64,000 nucleotides of DNA from Mesohalobacter halotolerans (lineage in GTDB: Bacteria; Bacteroidota; Bacteroidia; Flavobacteriales; Flavobacteriaceae). The position numbers were made by a program, and so were the translations under genes. Under the pieces are notes generated by a model, which saw only the letters and a list, made by a program, of their open reading frames with translations, was not told the origin of the DNA and did no database searches. Below, piece after piece: positions 1 through 9,216 of this stretch. The stretch lies in NCBI RefSeq assembly GCF_006120725.1, contig NZ_SWMU01000001.1, positions 620,001 to 684,000 on the forward strand, given 5' to 3'. Numbering within the stretch: the first letter of the stretch is position 1; every line of letters starts with the position of its first letter.

Positions 1-1
1 T

Positions 2-1963
2 ACCATTGATGTTAAGATTGGTAAAATACTGCGGTTTGCATATGTTGGATTCAAAACCAAAGAAGTCAAAATACAAGATTCCAATGATCTGACAGTCACA
101 TTAGAGGCTAATATGGAAGCTCTCGAAGAAGTTGTTGTAGCAGCTTATGGTAGAAAACCTAAAAGAGCAAAAACAGGGAGTGTAAAAATTAAGTCAGATG
201 CTGAGGTAAACGAAACCCTTCAAGGAAGAGTTGCAGGTGTTCAAATCAATTCTGCCTACGGAGAGCCAGATCATGCCTCAAACATCAGAATTAGAGGGAA
301 CACATCTATAAAAAACCAACAACCATTGTATATTGTTGATGGTAAACCCATGAATGTTAAAGAATTAGGCAATCTGAATCCTAAAGCAATCAAATCAGTG
401 AATGTTATAAAAACCAAGTCAGAACTTTTTATGAGAGGTTATGCGGAGAAAGCTAAAAATGGTGTTATTGAAATTTCAACACAAAATGAAAAGGATTCTG
501 ATATAAATCCTGATAGTATTGTGAACTGGTATAATCAGCATATTCACTACTACACAAACAACGAAGACTACGAAAGTTTTAAAGAAAACCCGTTTACCAG
601 TCCTTTATCTAAACCTTTATCGACATTTTCGATTGATGTGGATAGAGCAGCATATACCAATATCCGTCGTATGATCAATAGCGGGCAGGACGTCCCTAAA
701 GATGCTGTACGCATCGAGGAGATGTTGAACTTTTTTGAATATGATTACGACAGACCCAAAGATAAACATCCGTTTGCGATTCACACTACCTACAGTGACG
801 CCCCATGGAATGATAAGCATAAACTCTTGCGCATAGCCTTGCAGGGAAAAGATATTCCCCTAGAAAACTTACCAGTTTCAAACCTTGTCTTTCTGATTGA
901 TGTTTCTGGATCAATGAACAACCAAAATAAATTGCCCTTAGTCAAAAAATCTTTGAATCTTTTGGTTGACCAGTTGAGAGGAAAAGATAAAATTGCTTTA
1001 GTGACTTACGCTGGGAACTCGCAAGTGGTTTTACAACCAACTTCAGGTCAAGAGAAAACCAAAATCAAAAAAGCGATTAATACGCTTTCTAGTGGCGGCG
1101 GCACATACGCCAGCCAAGGGATAGAAACCGCCTACAGTCTGGCGGAAGAAAATTTCGTCAAAGACGGCAATAATCGGGTAATCATTGCTACCGACGGTGA
1201 CTTTAACATCGGCGTGACCCAAAGTAAAAGCCTTGAAGACCTGATTGCTAAAAAACGCAAAACCAACATATTTTTGACTTGCCTGGGTTACGGAATGGGG
1301 AATTATAAGGACAGCAAAATGCAAAGCTTGTCTCAAAAAGGGAATGGCAATTATGCCTATATTGACACCTATCAAGAAGCCCAAAAGTTTTTAGAACGTG
1401 AATTTAAAGGGAGTTTGTATGCCATCGCCAAGGATGTCAAAATTCAGATTGAATTTAACCCCAAACATGTGGATTCCTATCGCCTCATCGGCTATGAAAC
1501 GCGATTATTACAAGACCAAGACTTTGCTGATGATACTAAAGACGCCGGTGAAATTGGTGTCAATCATCAAGTAACGGCACTTTATGAAGTGGTCCCTAGA
1601 GGAGTGAAAAGTTCGTTTGGCGAATTTAAACCCGATTTGAAATACCAACAAGTTGAAGAGCCAAAACTTGAAGGCTATTCAGATGAATTGGCTACCGTAA
1701 AATTCCGCTACAAAAAACCCGATAGCGAAACTAGCTCAAAAATAGAACGTATTATCAAAAACAAATCTGTCAACCTTAAAAATGCAGATGCTGATTTTAA
1801 ATTTGCAACCGCTGTTGCTTGGTTTGGGTTGAAGCTCAGAGATTCGCAACTTATTAGCAAGGCTGATAAGGCAGATATTATTGAGTTGGCAAAGCAAGGC
1901 TTAGAAAATGACAAGGAAGGTTATCGGGCAGAGTTTATTCGGTTGGTGAGGTTATATAATTAA
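2..1963 (+). CDS. vWA domain protein with TonB-plug-like N-terminus (5' end outside window)
   Basis: The reading frame is open from base 2, so the start lies upstream; an internal ATG at 113 is not the true start. The first residues (ILRFAYVGFKTKEV) look like the end of a CarboxypepD_reg-like beta domain. They are followed by a SusC/RagA-type plug segment (LQGRVAGVQI, IRIRGNTSI, PLYIVDGKP). Next come a YfbK-type N-terminal region (FSIDVDRAAYTNIRRMI), a von Willebrand A domain with a MIDAS motif DVSGS near nt 899-913, and a C-terminal region typical of YfbK proteins (YRLIGYETRLL). Such proteins are common in Bacteroidota and are probably envelope-located; their role is not established. No beta-barrel follows the plug, so this is not a TonB receptor. 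Confidence 0.85.
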   Translation, partial: TIDVKIGKILRFAYVGFKTKEVKIQDSNDLTVTLEANMEALEEVVVAAYGRKPKRAKTGSVKIKSDAEVNETLQGRVAGVQINSAYGEPDHASNIRIRGNTSIKNQQPLYIVDGKPMNVKELGNLNPKAIKSVNVIKTKSELFMRGYAEKAKNGVIEISTQNEKDSDINPDSIVNWYNQHIHYYTNNEDYESFKENPFTSPLSKPLSTFSIDVDRAAYTNIRRMINSGQDVPKDAVRIEEMLNFFEYDYDRPKDKHPFAIHTTYSDAPWNDKHKLLRIALQGKDIPLENLPVSNLVFLIDVSGSMNNQNKLPLVKKSLNLLVDQLRGKDKIALVTYAGNSQVVLQPTSGQEKTKIKKAINTLSSGGGTYASQGIETAYSLAEENFVKDGNNRVIIATDGDFNIGVTQSKSLEDLIAKKRKTNIFLTCLGYGMGNYKDSKMQSLSQKGNGNYAYIDTYQEAQKFLEREFKGSLYAIAKDVKIQIEFNPKHVDSYRLIGYETRLLQDQDFADDTKDAGEIGVNHQVTALYEVVPRGVKSSFGEFKPDLKYQQVEEPKLEGYSDELATVKFRYKKPDSETSSKIERIIKNKSVNLKNADADFKFATAVAWFGLKLRDSQLISKADKADIIELAKQGLENDKEGYRAEFIRLVRLYN

Positions 1964-1991
1964 ACTATTTACCAGACCTCATAGGTCTCAA

Positions 1992-2318
1992 AGACCTTTG
2001 AGGTCTAACTCAGTCATTGAGACGAAAAGGTACTTAGAGACCCCTCGAGTTATCGACCACCTGACCCGAAAGGTTTTTATCCGAACAGATGCTAACCTTT
2101 TGGGTCTTAAATGTCGTGCGAAATAGAATAATGTTAGCTCTCAAAATGGGAAAACCCAAAAGCTACTTGAAGACCTTTCGGGTTTGATTAGTCTTTCAAC
2201 CCAAAAGATTTCCGTAACCTTTTGGGTCTTGTTTAGGAAATGTGAGATTAAAATATGATGTTAACTCAGAATAATTTTTAGTTTAAATTAAAGCGTTTTC
2301 AGATATCTTTCGGGTTAC
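1992..2318. repeat. Cluster of AACCTTTYGGGT-type palindromic motifs in the spacer
   Basis: The gene-free spacer after the vWA gene holds at least seven near-copies, in both orientations, of a motif close to AACCTTTYGGGTCT. They lie at 1992-2006 (AGACCTTTGAGGTCT, a perfect stem with a 3-nt loop), 2063-2076, 2094-2107, 2171-2185, 2198-2210, 2216-2229 and 2303-2318. Opposite-facing copies can pair into hairpins. They may act as bidirectional terminators or be an intergenic palindromic repeat family. The last copy touches the 3' end of the next gene. Confidence 0.6.
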
Positions 2319-3457
2319 CTAAAAACAGTTCTTTTTAAACGCTTTGAGATACTTTTTTTAAAGTCATGCGGATAAGTGCGTTCGCCCATAAACACATCGG
2401 TCATTCCGTCTGCGAGATGTTGACCAAACTTTTTCAACATCAAATTTCTCAGCCTTTTATTTTCATAAAACAATTTGGCCAATTTTACACCTGTTTTTAA
2501 TTCAGGAAGGAGTTTTTCGTTGAGTTTTTCATAGTAGTTAACTTCAGCTTGTTTTAAATTGGAATCACTTTCTGCAATCGCTTGAGCTGCAATTTTACCA
2601 CTATATATCGCATTTGATATACCTTCTGCTGTAACCGGATCGGCAAATCCTGCGGCGTCACCTATTAAGAATACGTTGTTTTTGACAAAACCATCGCTGC
2701 GAGGTGTTATCGGTATAATAAAACCATGTGCTTCAGAGGACAACACTTTTTTGACTCCTATAGTGTCTAAATAACGTTCGTAATAAAGTTTAAGTTTTGG
2801 GCTTTTTTTGTTTTTCATAAAATTACCCACGCCAACCGATAAGTGGTTTTTCTTTGGGAAACACCAGCCATAGCCTAACGGAACAGCGTCAATATCAAAC
2901 CGTGCTGAAGCCGATAGACGTTTGAAATCTTCGTCAGGAACTTTAATCTCATACTCTAATGCTGGGCACATCATTCGTGTTTCTTGCCAGCCGGCAAGTT
3001 TGGCGGTTGGACTCAAAGCACCATCAGCGGCGATAACAAATTTAGCTTGAAATTCGTTTCTAGTTGTTTTTAAGGTGGCTACATGACCAAGTTCTATCTC
3101 TATTAAAGCCTCACCCTGAATTAAACCTACCCCGTGTTTTTGTGCTTCTTTAACGATGAGGTGATCAAAAGTATCCCTCATGATCATAGTGACAATGGGT
3201 GAACTTCTTTTGGTTTTGAAGGCTAAATTTTTAGCATCAAATACAATATCTACCGCGTTAAATTCTTTTTCTACAACTTTACTGATATCAAAAGGCATGT
3301 GCTTTCGGCCACGAAATACAAAGCCACCACCACAAGTTTTGTAGCGAGGTAAAATTTCTTTTTCAATAATAATGGTTTTTAAGCCCAGTTTTGCCGCATG
3401 AAATGCTGCACTCGCGCCAGAAGGTCCACTGCCGATGACGGCTACATCGTAAATCAT
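2315..3457 (-). CDS. Geranylgeranyl reductase family FAD-dependent oxidoreductase
   Basis: 380 residues. The N-terminus carries a Rossmann FAD-binding motif (DVAVIGSGPSGASAA, residues 4-18) followed by the acidic ribose-binding residue in IIIEKE. The motif PRYKTCGGGF matches the PxxKxCGG signature of geranylgeranyl reductases, and a second FAD motif (FLIGDAAGFADPVTAEGI) lies near residue 265. Family members reduce polyprenyl double bonds in lipids, quinone side chains or pigments; the substrate here cannot be told from sequence. It stands alone, divergent from its left neighbour, with palindromic repeats after its stop. Confidence 0.85.
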   Translation of the reverse strand: MIYDVAVIGSGPSGASAAFHAAKLGLKTIIIEKEILPRYKTCGGGFVFRGRKHMPFDISKVVEKEFNAVDIVFDAKNLAFKTKRSSPIVTMIMRDTFDHLIVKEAQKHGVGLIQGEALIEIELGHVATLKTTRNEFQAKFVIAADGALSPTAKLAGWQETRMMCPALEYEIKVPDEDFKRLSASARFDIDAVPLGYGWCFPKKNHLSVGVGNFMKNKKSPKLKLYYERYLDTIGVKKVLSSEAHGFIIPITPRSDGFVKNNVFLIGDAAGFADPVTAEGISNAIYSGKIAAQAIAESDSNLKQAEVNYYEKLNEKLLPELKTGVKLAKLFYENKRLRNLMLKKFGQHLADGMTDVFMGERTYPHDFKKSISKRLKRTVFR

Positions 3458-3587
3458 AGTTAAAACTTAGATGTTATAAAAGTATTAAAAAAGTGGGAAA
3501 TGAAGAATTATAATTTGCTGACCATTTTACGTAGAGCAAGCAAAGTTTTTATGTAAGCCACAAAAAGTTAAGGGAAGAAATAAAATA

Positions 3588-4916
3588 TTAATGCAACTCA
3601 AAACGGCTGTAATCAGCTTTGATGTTTAGCACTCTGGAGGTGTTCTGAGAGTTTTTATTTTGGTAAATTTTAGCGTCAAATGCTTCACTGACTTTGTATT
3701 CCAAGCCGGAATCCAGATTAACCTCAGACGATTTCGAATTGATATAAAAATTATAAGACACATCTGGAACATTCACCTTGGCCTTGGAGTTTTTCAAATT
3801 GATATCAATTAAGTTAAAATTCTGATTAATATCTTTTATCACCAAATCTCCAAATGAGCCGTCTATTAATGCTTTTTGATTTACTAAATCGATAACTAGA
3901 TTTGAGGTTTTTGACGTAGAAATTAAATCATTTACTTCACCGATATTGACCCTTTTGGCATATTTAATATTCAAATTCAATTCGTTGGCTTTGGTGATAG
4001 CCACATTAGAATGACTGGCGCTTACACTACAGTTTTTACCGCTCAATTCATCGATTTGCAAACCTGAATAATTCAGGTTTGCATCGATTTGATTAAGACT
4101 GGCTATTTTCAGTTCACTGCGTTTGACGTCCAAGTCCAACTTGGCGTCTTTTGGCATTTTAATGATGATTTTCTTCTTGACTTTATGATCTGCACGAAAA
4201 CCATTAAGATGGCTTCTCTCTTCTTGCAATTCAGCCCTTTGTTCTTCTAATTCCTTTCTCATTTCTCTTAGAGCTGGTCGTATTTCGTCTTTCAACTTGT
4301 AAGTTAAGACTCTAATAGAATCTTTAAGGCCACTTTTTTCCATTTCTTCTTTAAACTTATCCTTCCATTCTTGCATTTCCTCTTTAAAGTTTGAGTCTCC
4401 AAACATTTCTCTAATTTCTTTTTGAAATTCAATAATATAGGCTTTACCTTCCTCATTGAACCTTTCCATATCAAAGTCCATGTCAATATTTCCAACAGAT
4501 GGCGGTAAAGGCGGTAGAGGTGGTGCAGGTGGCGCCTCAATACCTTTAATATCTTCAGTCAGAACTTCTATTTCACCTTCAGGAAAAAAATGGACACTTC
4601 CAGCATAGACATTCGTTCCTTTTCGCCCGGCTCTTATTTCAACTTTGCTCGAATTGCCGAGGGCTTCAAATTCAAAATTTTCTAAAATCTTATTGGCTAA
4701 TTTTTCATCCTCTACATCAACAGTAATTGTGGCTTCCACATCGACGCGGCTTTTGTTCCAGGTTTCGATGATAATTTCAGCATGGTCTGCTTTTAAAGAC
4801 ACTTCTGTATCTTTATTGACGTTAAAACTTTCTGTATAAGTTTTGCTTTTTTGTGCATATCCGGACAGGACAAACAGCAAGCATAAACTAAATTTGATAA
4901 ACGGAATTTTTTTCAT
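3588..4916 (-). CDS. Exported DUF4097-like adhesin-fold protein
   Basis: 442 residues with a Sec signal peptide (MKKIPFIKFSLCLLFVLSG). The N-terminal part (ESFNVNKDTEVSLKADHAEI) and the C-terminal half, rich in short beta strands, resemble the DUF4097 putative adhesin fold. The middle holds a proline-rich stretch (APPAPPLPPLPP, about residues 127-138) and a highly charged helical region (about 165-235, many E, K and R) likely to form a coiled coil. Its start lies inside the 3' end of the upstream anti-sigma-like gene (29-nt overlap), so it is the third gene of a sigma-factor operon and probably the periplasmic or outer-membrane member of that regulatory unit. The ligand is unknown. Confidence 0.7.
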   Translation of the reverse strand: MKKIPFIKFSLCLLFVLSGYAQKSKTYTESFNVNKDTEVSLKADHAEIIIETWNKSRVDVEATITVDVEDEKLANKILENFEFEALGNSSKVEIRAGRKGTNVYAGSVHFFPEGEIEVLTEDIKGIEAPPAPPLPPLPPSVGNIDMDFDMERFNEEGKAYIIEFQKEIREMFGDSNFKEEMQEWKDKFKEEMEKSGLKDSIRVLTYKLKDEIRPALREMRKELEEQRAELQEERSHLNGFRADHKVKKKIIIKMPKDAKLDLDVKRSELKIASLNQIDANLNYSGLQIDELSGKNCSVSASHSNVAITKANELNLNIKYAKRVNIGEVNDLISTSKTSNLVIDLVNQKALIDGSFGDLVIKDINQNFNLIDINLKNSKAKVNVPDVSYNFYINSKSSEVNLDSGLEYKVSEAFDAKIYQNKNSQNTSRVLNIKADYSRFELH

Positions 4917-5451
4917 TTTTATTTTGATTTAAATGGTTCAACTTTTGTTTGAGATCTTGAAGCAATTCTAATCTTAATTGTAAGTTGTCTATCATGGCAT
5001 TGATGATATCTTCTGATATGCCAACGCTGTTAAGCTCTTGTTCTAAATCAGTATAAGCCTTATTGATATTTTGCAACTCTTCCAAATAGCTGTCGACCAT
5101 GGCATCGTATTCCGGAGAAGTTTCTAAAGTGGCCAATTCCAACTTGATTGAGGTCAAATAGTAGTCTTCAATATTTTTCAATTCCGGAGACAAATCACCA
5201 AGTCCAATTTTTACGTTTTCAGTCTTTTCTAGAACGGGCTTATCAAAAAAAGACTGGTTTTGATTCATGATAAAAACCGTGCTTAAAACGGCAATAATCA
5301 ATACAGCTGCCATTTTATAAACCATACTCCAATCTTGTTTTGGTTTTTTGCCAAAGGCGTTATCCAATTTGTTTTCAAAGCTTTTCTCATGGCCTTTGGA
5401 CATTTTAAAAGATTTTGATTGGTAGTTAAAATCTTTACGCAAATCTTTCAT
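4888..5451 (-). CDS. Putative anti-sigma factor, single membrane span
   Basis: 187 residues. A cytoplasmic N-terminal segment of about 45 residues is followed by one transmembrane helix (AAVLIIAVLSTVFIM, about 48-62) and a periplasmic, largely helical C-terminus with acidic heptads (about 110-175). I see no zinc anti-sigma motif, so the assignment rests on topology and context. It overlaps the end of the ECF sigma gene by 17 nt and the start of the DUF4097-like gene by 29 nt, which implies translational coupling. By analogy it would hold the sigma factor at the membrane until an envelope signal arrives. Confidence 0.6.
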   Translation of the reverse strand: MKDLRKDFNYQSKSFKMSKGHEKSFENKLDNAFGKKPKQDWSMVYKMAAVLIIAVLSTVFIMNQNQSFFDKPVLEKTENVKIGLGDLSPELKNIEDYYLTSIKLELATLETSPEYDAMVDSYLEELQNINKAYTDLEQELNSVGISEDIINAMIDNLQLRLELLQDLKQKLNHLNQNKNEKNSVYQI

Positions 5452-5992
5452 GTTTCAAAGTTTTAAGGTGTTTTTTTAATTCATTTTTTCCTCTGTGCAA
5501 TAGGATGCGGGAGTTATTGGCTTTGATGTTTAAAATCTCACCGATCTCCTCATGGTCATAACCTTCCATCAAATACAATTTCAGGACTGTGGCATAGTTT
5601 TCAGGTAAATTTTCAATACAGTTCTCAACATCAGCCGTTGTCAATTGGTCTTCGACCTCCCAAGAGTTTCTTTCTTCATCGATCATTTCGAGTTTGTTTT
5701 CATCTATGGGGTCATAATATTTCAACTGCCGGCAATAATCTATGCTTTGGTTGATGACGATGCGTTTGAGCCAAGCCCCAAATGTCACGTCGCCGGAAAA
5801 GCTATCAATATGTTTAAAAGCTTTGATAAAAGCTTCTTGCACCGCATCTTCTGCCAAATCTTGTTGTTTCAAATACCGCATAGCAATGCGCAACATGGCA
5901 TCACAATATTTGTTATACAACTTGAGTTGCGCTTTACGCTTTCCTTTTTTACAATCTTCAATCAAGTCAGTTTTAAACACGCCGGCGGTCAA
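5435..5992 (-). CDS. ECF-type RNA polymerase sigma factor
   Basis: 185 residues, the usual ECF length. Region 2 is recognisable (MLRIAMRYLKQQDLAEDAVQEAF, about 33-55, then IKAFKHIDSFSGDVTFGAWL). Region 4 with its helix-turn-helix lies near 130-175 (YATVLKLYLMEGYDHEEIGE then ILNIKANNSRILLHRGK). It is the first gene of a three-gene overlapping operon with the anti-sigma-like and DUF4097-like genes. A TAnnTTTG box lies 34 nt upstream of the start, so this promoter is likely read by the housekeeping sigma factor. Confidence 0.9.
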   Translation of the reverse strand: MTAGVFKTDLIEDCKKGKRKAQLKLYNKYCDAMLRIAMRYLKQQDLAEDAVQEAFIKAFKHIDSFSGDVTFGAWLKRIVINQSIDYCRQLKYYDPIDENKLEMIDEERNSWEVEDQLTTADVENCIENLPENYATVLKLYLMEGYDHEEIGEILNIKANNSRILLHRGKNELKKHLKTLKHERFA

Positions 5993-6025
5993 TAAAATTA
6001 AAATTGCTTCACTTTAAATACGAGT

Positions 6026-6033
6026 CAAATTTA
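6026..6033 (-). promoter_or_regulatory. -7 box (TAAATTTG) upstream of the ECF sigma operon
   Basis: The minus strand reads TAAATTTG, a perfect match to the Bacteroidota TAnnTTTG -7 element, 34 nt before the sigma-factor ATG. No convincing -33 element was placed. Confidence 0.45.
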
Positions 6034-6121
6034 AGAGCGTTACAAACATTATGTTTTTTTCTATACATTTTTATGATTTTACTTTTAAATTTACAGTCAT
6101 ATTCAAGAATGAGGTCAATAA

Positions 6122-6427
6122 ATGATGAAAGCTAGAACTTGTCCGCATTGCGATTATCAATATTCTAGAGTGGAATATTTGAAATTACAGTTTGCAAAAT
6201 TTTCATTTTCCGAGTGGAATTGTAGAAATTGTAAACAGAATATCACTTTTAGTTTTAAAAGAAGAGCTCTTATTGCATTATTTAATGGATTATGGTTTTT
6301 TTTATTTTATTATTTAAAAAGTCATCTTGAAATGACACTACTTATTTGGATTGTGTTTCTACTGGTTTTTATTTTGGGACTGTGCTTTCTTATTACTTTT
6401 GAGGGATTTAAAAAAGTAGATAATTAA
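6122..6427 (+). CDS. Small zinc-ribbon membrane protein (CPxC...CxxC)
   Basis: 101 residues (starting at the first of two adjacent ATGs). CPHC at residues 7-10 and CRNC at about 34-37 form a four-cysteine zinc ribbon. Two hydrophobic helices follow (ALFNGLWFFLFYYL and LLIWIVFLLVFILGLCFLI). The layout resembles the cxxc_20_cxxc family of small Bacteroidota and Firmicutes proteins of unknown function; the spacing between the cysteine pairs here is 23 residues. It is a single gene with its own upstream AT-rich region. Confidence 0.65.
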   Translation: MMKARTCPHCDYQYSRVEYLKLQFAKFSFSEWNCRNCKQNITFSFKRRALIALFNGLWFFLFYYLKSHLEMTLLIWIVFLLVFILGLCFLITFEGFKKVDN

Positions 6428-6558
6428 TCAATTTTGGTTTGTTTTCTTCATTTAACAATTCCTGATTTTAAATCTGCGAACTTCATTTGAAAAATGTATA
6501 AAATTTTATGTTCGTTTTAGATAATATTTAGTCTATCGAGCTTTAGATTTACAACAAT

Positions 6559-8040
6559 ATGTGTAAACCCATTACCATACATTATTTCAAACGCGATTTG
6601 AGGTTGGAAGACAACGAAGCTTTATCTCAAGCTCTTAAATATAAAAACCCGTGTTTGTGTATTTATATTTTTGAAGACATTTTAATAGAAAACCCACATT
6701 ACTCAAAACGCCACTTTGATTTTATCAAACAGTCTCTGGCCGAACTCAACCAAAAGTTGAAAGTTTACAATAGCAGAATTTTGGTGGTTCACGCTGAAGC
6801 AGTCTCTTTTTTTAAAAATTTGTCTGAAAAGGTCGAGATTCATTCAGTATATTCCCATCAGGAAACGGGTTTGTATTGTACGTTTAAAAGAGATTTGAAA
6901 TTGGCTGAATTTTTCAAATCTAATGGCATCATATGGATAGAAACCCAAAATAATGGAGTACAACGCGGACGTAAAAGCCGTAAAAACTGGAGAAACGATT
7001 GGGAATGTTATATGAATAAACCATGTATTCCCTTTCAAGCTCACCGGCATGATTTTCTCTCCAATGCTGAAATTAACAAGCTTGGTTTTAAAGAAGTAAA
7101 TTTACAATGTGAAGTCTCCCAAAGATTTCAACCCGGAGGAAGAGACTTTGGATTAAAATACTCCGACTCGTTTTTTAATGAGCGCATTTTAAATTACAGC
7201 TCTCACATCAGCAAACCTGATTTATCTCGGGTATCTTGTAGCCGTTTGTCACCTTATATCGCTTGGGGAAATTTAAGTATACGTGAAATCGCCCAACGTA
7301 TAGCCAACATCAGGGTAAACCATCCAAAAGTAAAAGGTAAATCCATAAAAAGTCAACTCAATGCCGTGGCGTCTCGCTTAAGCTGGCAAAGCCATTTTAT
7401 CCAAAAATTTGAGCAGGAATGCCGGATGGAGTTTGAACCAATTAATAAAGCCTATGTAGATTTATTCTCGTTGAATAAAGAATACATCAAGGCTTGGAAA
7501 AATGCAGAAACCGGTTATCCACTCATCGACGCCAGTATGCGTTGTGTGATTGAAACCGGCTACTTAAATTTTAGAATGCGGGCTTGCGTAGCTTCGTTTT
7601 TTTGTCACCATTTGTTTCAAGGGTTTTGGCATGGAAGCGCGTTTTTGGCAGCGCAATTTTTGGATTTTGAGCCCGGTATTCATTATCCGCAATTCAATAT
7701 GCAAGCTGGTGTTACAGGAGTGAACACGATACGTGTATACAATCCGGTTTTAAATGCCCAAAAACACGATCCAGAGGCAAGCTTTATAAAAAAATGGTTA
7801 CCAGAGTTAAAAGATCTTCCCGCCGATATTGCACACCAACCCTGGATCATGACCGATATGGAGCAACAATTCAATAATTTTATCTTAGATAAAAATTATC
7901 CCAAGCCTATAGTCGACATAAAGAAAACACGACAATATGCCTTAGATAAATTATATGGACTAAGAAAACAAAAACTATCAAAAAAGGAAAGTCAAAGAAT
8001 TTTAAAGATGCATACTTTGCCTAATAGAAAAACATCTTAA
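6559..8040 (+). CDS. Cryptochrome/photolyase family protein
   Basis: 493 residues. The N-terminal alpha/beta photolyase domain starts with [18 protein letters not shown]. The C-terminal FAD-binding domain shows [38 protein letters not shown] and [15 protein letters not shown]. Members repair pyrimidine dimers with blue light or act as light sensors. In the region that aligns with the E. coli photolyase GGWQW segment, this protein reads [12 protein letters not shown], so the terminal tryptophan of the classical electron-transfer triad is absent. It therefore belongs to a divergent subgroup, and repair activity should not be taken for granted. Length and domain order are otherwise normal. Confidence 0.85.
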   Translation: MCKPITIHYFKRDLRLEDNEALSQALKYKNPCLCIYIFEDILIENPHYSKRHFDFIKQSLAELNQKLKVYNSRILVVHAEAVSFFKNLSEKVEIHSVYSHQETGLYCTFKRDLKLAEFFKSNGIIWIETQNNGVQRGRKSRKNWRNDWECYMNKPCIPFQAHRHDFLSNAEINKLGFKEVNLQCEVSQRFQPGGRDFGLKYSDSFFNERILNYSSHISKPDLSRVSCSRLSPYIAWGNLSIREIAQRIANIRVNHPKVKGKSIKSQLNAVASRLSWQSHFIQKFEQECRMEFEPINKAYVDLFSLNKEYIKAWKNAETGYPLIDASMRCVIETGYLNFRMRACVASFFCHHLFQGFWHGSAFLAAQFLDFEPGIHYPQFNMQAGVTGVNTIRVYNPVLNAQKHDPEASFIKKWLPELKDLPADIAHQPWIMTDMEQQFNNFILDKNYPKPIVDIKKTRQYALDKLYGLRKQKLSKKESQRILKMHTLPNRKTS

Positions 8041-8119
8041 AAGAATTCTATAAAAAGTAGGGTAGATTAGATTTTGATTGTTTTATCAGTGAATAACAAA
8101 ATCTAAAATCACAAACATC

Positions 8120-9139
8120 ATGAAATCAATTTCAAAAATTTTAATGTTCTGTCTTGCTGTAAGTTTTATGGCATGCTCTGAGGAGGACAGTGTAGCTGAT
8201 GCCAACAATAATAACAATCCGGCAGATGGGCCAAAAAGTAATTTAACCGTAAAAGCTACAACAACATTTAACCCCACATCAGGAAGAGCTGTTGCAGCAG
8301 CTAACCTTGAGGTAGATCAGTTTCTAATTAATATTCGTAAAATTGAATTTGAATACGCCGAGGGGTTTTTCCCATCAACTGGTAGTCAAAATAGTGATGA
8401 TGATGACGAGGATATTAATCTTACTTTTGAACAGCTGCCAATTGAGATACAAAACTATATTTTAGAAAATCATCCTGATGATCCCTTCTGTAAGGCTGAA
8501 GAGGAGAATGACTCTGATGATGATCCTTATCAGTATGAAGTCGAATTAGCCAGTGGATTAGAGCTATATTTTAGAGCAGACTTTACACTCTATGCTCAAG
8601 AACAAGATGATAGTCCTTGTAATAGCGACGATGATGATAATGATGACAGTGGTGAAGATGATTCGTCAAGTTTTGGTGATGACGATGAATTTGAATTAGC
8701 CGGTCCGTTTGAAATCAATTTATTAGACGATGAAACCACAACGATTGTCAATATTGAAATTCCTATTGGGGAATATGAAGAAGTTGAGTTTAAAATGGAC
8801 AGAAGTTTAAATCCAACTTCAGATTTATTTCAAAAGTCGATTATGATAACTGGAACGCTGAATGGCATGCCAATGACTTTTTATCATACTTTCGACGAAG
8901 ATTTTGAGGTTGATTATGAAGATTCAGGACAGAATCTCATCATAGATGACACTAATAATAATGAAGTCATCTTTAATTTTGACCTTAATGCCGTTGTGAG
9001 TGCTGTCAATTTAGACTCAGCTACAGACGGGAATGGAGATGGCACTATAGAAATAAGCCCAACAGATGCAGATGGGAATAATGCTTTAGCCAATCAAATT
9101 AAAAATGCAATTGTTCAGTTTACAGAGCTCATAGACTAA
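8120..9139 (+). CDS. Acidic Asp-rich lipoprotein, function unknown
   Basis: 339 residues with a lipoprotein signal peptide ending in SFMAC (lipobox cysteine near residue 19). After an asparagine-rich linker (NNNNNP) the sequence is strongly acidic, with Asp runs SDDDDEDIN, NDSDDDP, SDDDDNDDSGEDDSSS and DDDEFE that could bind calcium. The core (TVKATTTFNP, LEVDQFLINIRKIEFE) recalls DUF4382-type surface lipoproteins, but I am not sure of this. It is probably anchored in the outer membrane. It stands alone between the photolyase gene and a strong terminator. Confidence 0.65.
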   Translation: MKSISKILMFCLAVSFMACSEEDSVADANNNNNPADGPKSNLTVKATTTFNPTSGRAVAAANLEVDQFLINIRKIEFEYAEGFFPSTGSQNSDDDDEDINLTFEQLPIEIQNYILENHPDDPFCKAEEENDSDDDPYQYEVELASGLELYFRADFTLYAQEQDDSPCNSDDDDNDDSGEDDSSSFGDDDEFELAGPFEINLLDDETTTIVNIEIPIGEYEEVEFKMDRSLNPTSDLFQKSIMITGTLNGMPMTFYHTFDEDFEVDYEDSGQNLIIDDTNNNEVIFNFDLNAVVSAVNLDSATDGNGDGTIEISPTDADGNNALANQIKNAIVQFTELID

Positions 9140-9161
9140 TCCAAATAGATATACCTTTAGT

Positions 9162-9197
9162 AACCCACCTGCACTCTTGAAGATCAGGTGGGTTTTT
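9162..9197. terminator. Rho-independent terminator, convergent genes
   Basis: A 10-bp perfect stem (AACCCACCTG with CAGGTGGGTT) is followed by a T run. It lies between two convergent genes and could serve both. Confidence 0.85.
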
Positions 9198-9216
9198 AGG
9201 TTAGAATAAACTTAAT

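Noticed and set aside
2315-3457. Squalene or protoporphyrin-type oxidoreductase
   Set aside because: The PRYKTCGGG motif and overall layout fit the geranylgeranyl reductase group better.
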